Shown here: one piece after another, positions 33,091 through 33,343 of the stretch | How positions within the stretch are numbered: position 1 is the first letter of the stretch | Layout: each line of letters begins with the position of its first letter | Source: Sorangiineae bacterium NIC37A_2 | GTDB taxonomy: Bacteria > Myxococcota_A > Polyangia > Polyangiales > Polyangiaceae | Direction: 5' to 3' | DNA length: 33,343 bases | Assembly (NCBI GenBank): GCA_002085155.1 | Contig: NASX01000045.1 | Location: 5,122 to 38,464, forward strand | Program-made: the position numbers and the translations under genes | Notes under the pieces: model-generated | The model's input: the letters and a program-made list of their open reading frames with translations, nothing else | Databases searched by the model: none | Told to the model about the DNA's origin: nothing

Positions 33091-33108
33091 GGGTGGGCAA
33101 CCGGTGAT

Positions 33109-33235
33109 CGCGGGTTCGAGCCTTCGTGGACTCCGTGCAGCAAGCTGCACGGAGTCCACGAAGGCAGACGGTGGCGCAGCACGCGAAGCGGGCGAAGCCA
33201 CGCGCCGGAGGCGCGAGTCCATCCGCCCTCTCCGC
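33109..33235 (+). other. split tRNA-Ser-derived fragments
   Basis: CGCGGGTTCGA (33109-33119) and CCGCCCTCTCCGC (33223-33235) are exact copies of 11 and 13 bases of the T-arm and acceptor 3' strand of tRNA-Ser(GGA), in the same order. In the tRNA three bases separate them; here 103 bases do, including a perfect palindrome. A CGAG occurs at both edges (33117-33120 and 33214-33217). No 5' half of a tRNA is seen, so it is not a working tRNA gene. Confidence 0.45.
33120..33165. repeat. perfect 22-bp palindrome
   Basis: Bases 33120-33141 and 33144-33165 are exact reverse complements with only AA between them. The structure is 46 bases long, lies in non-coding DNA and has no T-run on either side, so it is not a standard terminator. 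It lies between the two tRNA-Ser-derived fragments. Confidence 0.9.
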
Positions 33236-33288
33236 TGTTCTTTTGGAGGGGCAGTGCCCCTCCCCCCGCCGAAGTGAATTCGTCGGGG
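33201..33288. repeat. three further hairpins in the gene-free tail
   Basis: CGCGCC/GGCGCG at 33201-33215 (three-base loop); a near-continuous palindrome at 33245-33263 (GGAGGGGCA, central G, TGCCCCTCC); and an imperfect one at 33264-33288 (CCCCG-c-CGAA with TTCG-t-CGGGG). None is followed by a clear T-run. No gene is supported from 32990 to the window end. Confidence 0.6.
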
Positions 33289-33343
33289 CCCCCCACCCGC
33301 AATCGCTTCGGATGCGGCGGCTCGCTCAGGTTATCGCTCGCCG

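Overview
The window looks like chromosomal DNA from a GC-rich, Gram-negative deltaproteobacterium of the myxobacterial (Polyangia/Myxococcota) type. This is inference from content: many lipoproteins with a lipobox cysteine, a short ribbon-helix-helix protein of a kind common in myxobacteria, a TonB-dependent receptor carrying its own TonB C-terminal domain, Gly-rich linkers joined to carbohydrate-binding domains, and a GH45-type cellulase. No phage, integrase, transposase or CRISPR array is visible. Genes are dense and lie on both strands.

Layout. 1-1.2 kb: a ribbon-helix-helix protein and a minimal histidine kinase. 1.2-4.35 kb: a formylglycine-generating-enzyme-like lipoprotein (minus), then a plus-strand run of two small unknown proteins, a DUF1844 protein and a lipoprotein HtrA protease. 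4.36-7.2 kb: a TonB-dependent receptor (minus) and a small membrane protein (plus). 7.2-10.7 kb: a tightly overlapping minus-strand sulfur operon, consisting of a persulfide-dioxygenase-like metallo-hydrolase, two YeeE/YedE halves and a SulP anion transporter. 10.8-11.5 kb: an NAD(P)-binding F420-oxidoreductase-like protein.

11.5-17.1 kb is the most interesting block. It is a minus-strand, translationally coupled set read as left-handed beta-helix acyltransferase, acyl carrier protein, short-chain dehydrogenase, AMP-forming acyl ligase, second beta-helix acyltransferase, alpha/beta hydrolase and YqhD-like aldehyde reductase. It has the parts to activate a small carboxylic acid, carry it on a carrier protein, reduce it and transfer it to an acceptor, but has no ketosynthase. 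Two inverted repeats sit in its divergent promoter region. I do not recognise a characterised pathway with this composition.

17.2-23.5 kb: a glutaredoxin, a 1398-residue membrane protein made of two related halves with an internal signal-peptide-like segment, a small lipoprotein and a multi-pass acyltransferase-like membrane protein. 23.6-25.7 kb: a GH45 cellulase reading frame with an intact catalytic domain but no start codon or signal peptide, next to a repeat-rich carbohydrate-binding lipoprotein. 25.9-31.1 kb: a large lipoprotein with a possible cysteine-amidase-like C-terminus, a CobW/COG0523 GTPase and a secreted carbohydrate-binding-like protein. 31.1-33.3 kb: guaB (IMP dehydrogenase), two serine tRNA genes (CGA and GGA), and a tail without genes that holds tRNA-derived fragments and several strong palindromes, one a perfect 22-bp hairpin.
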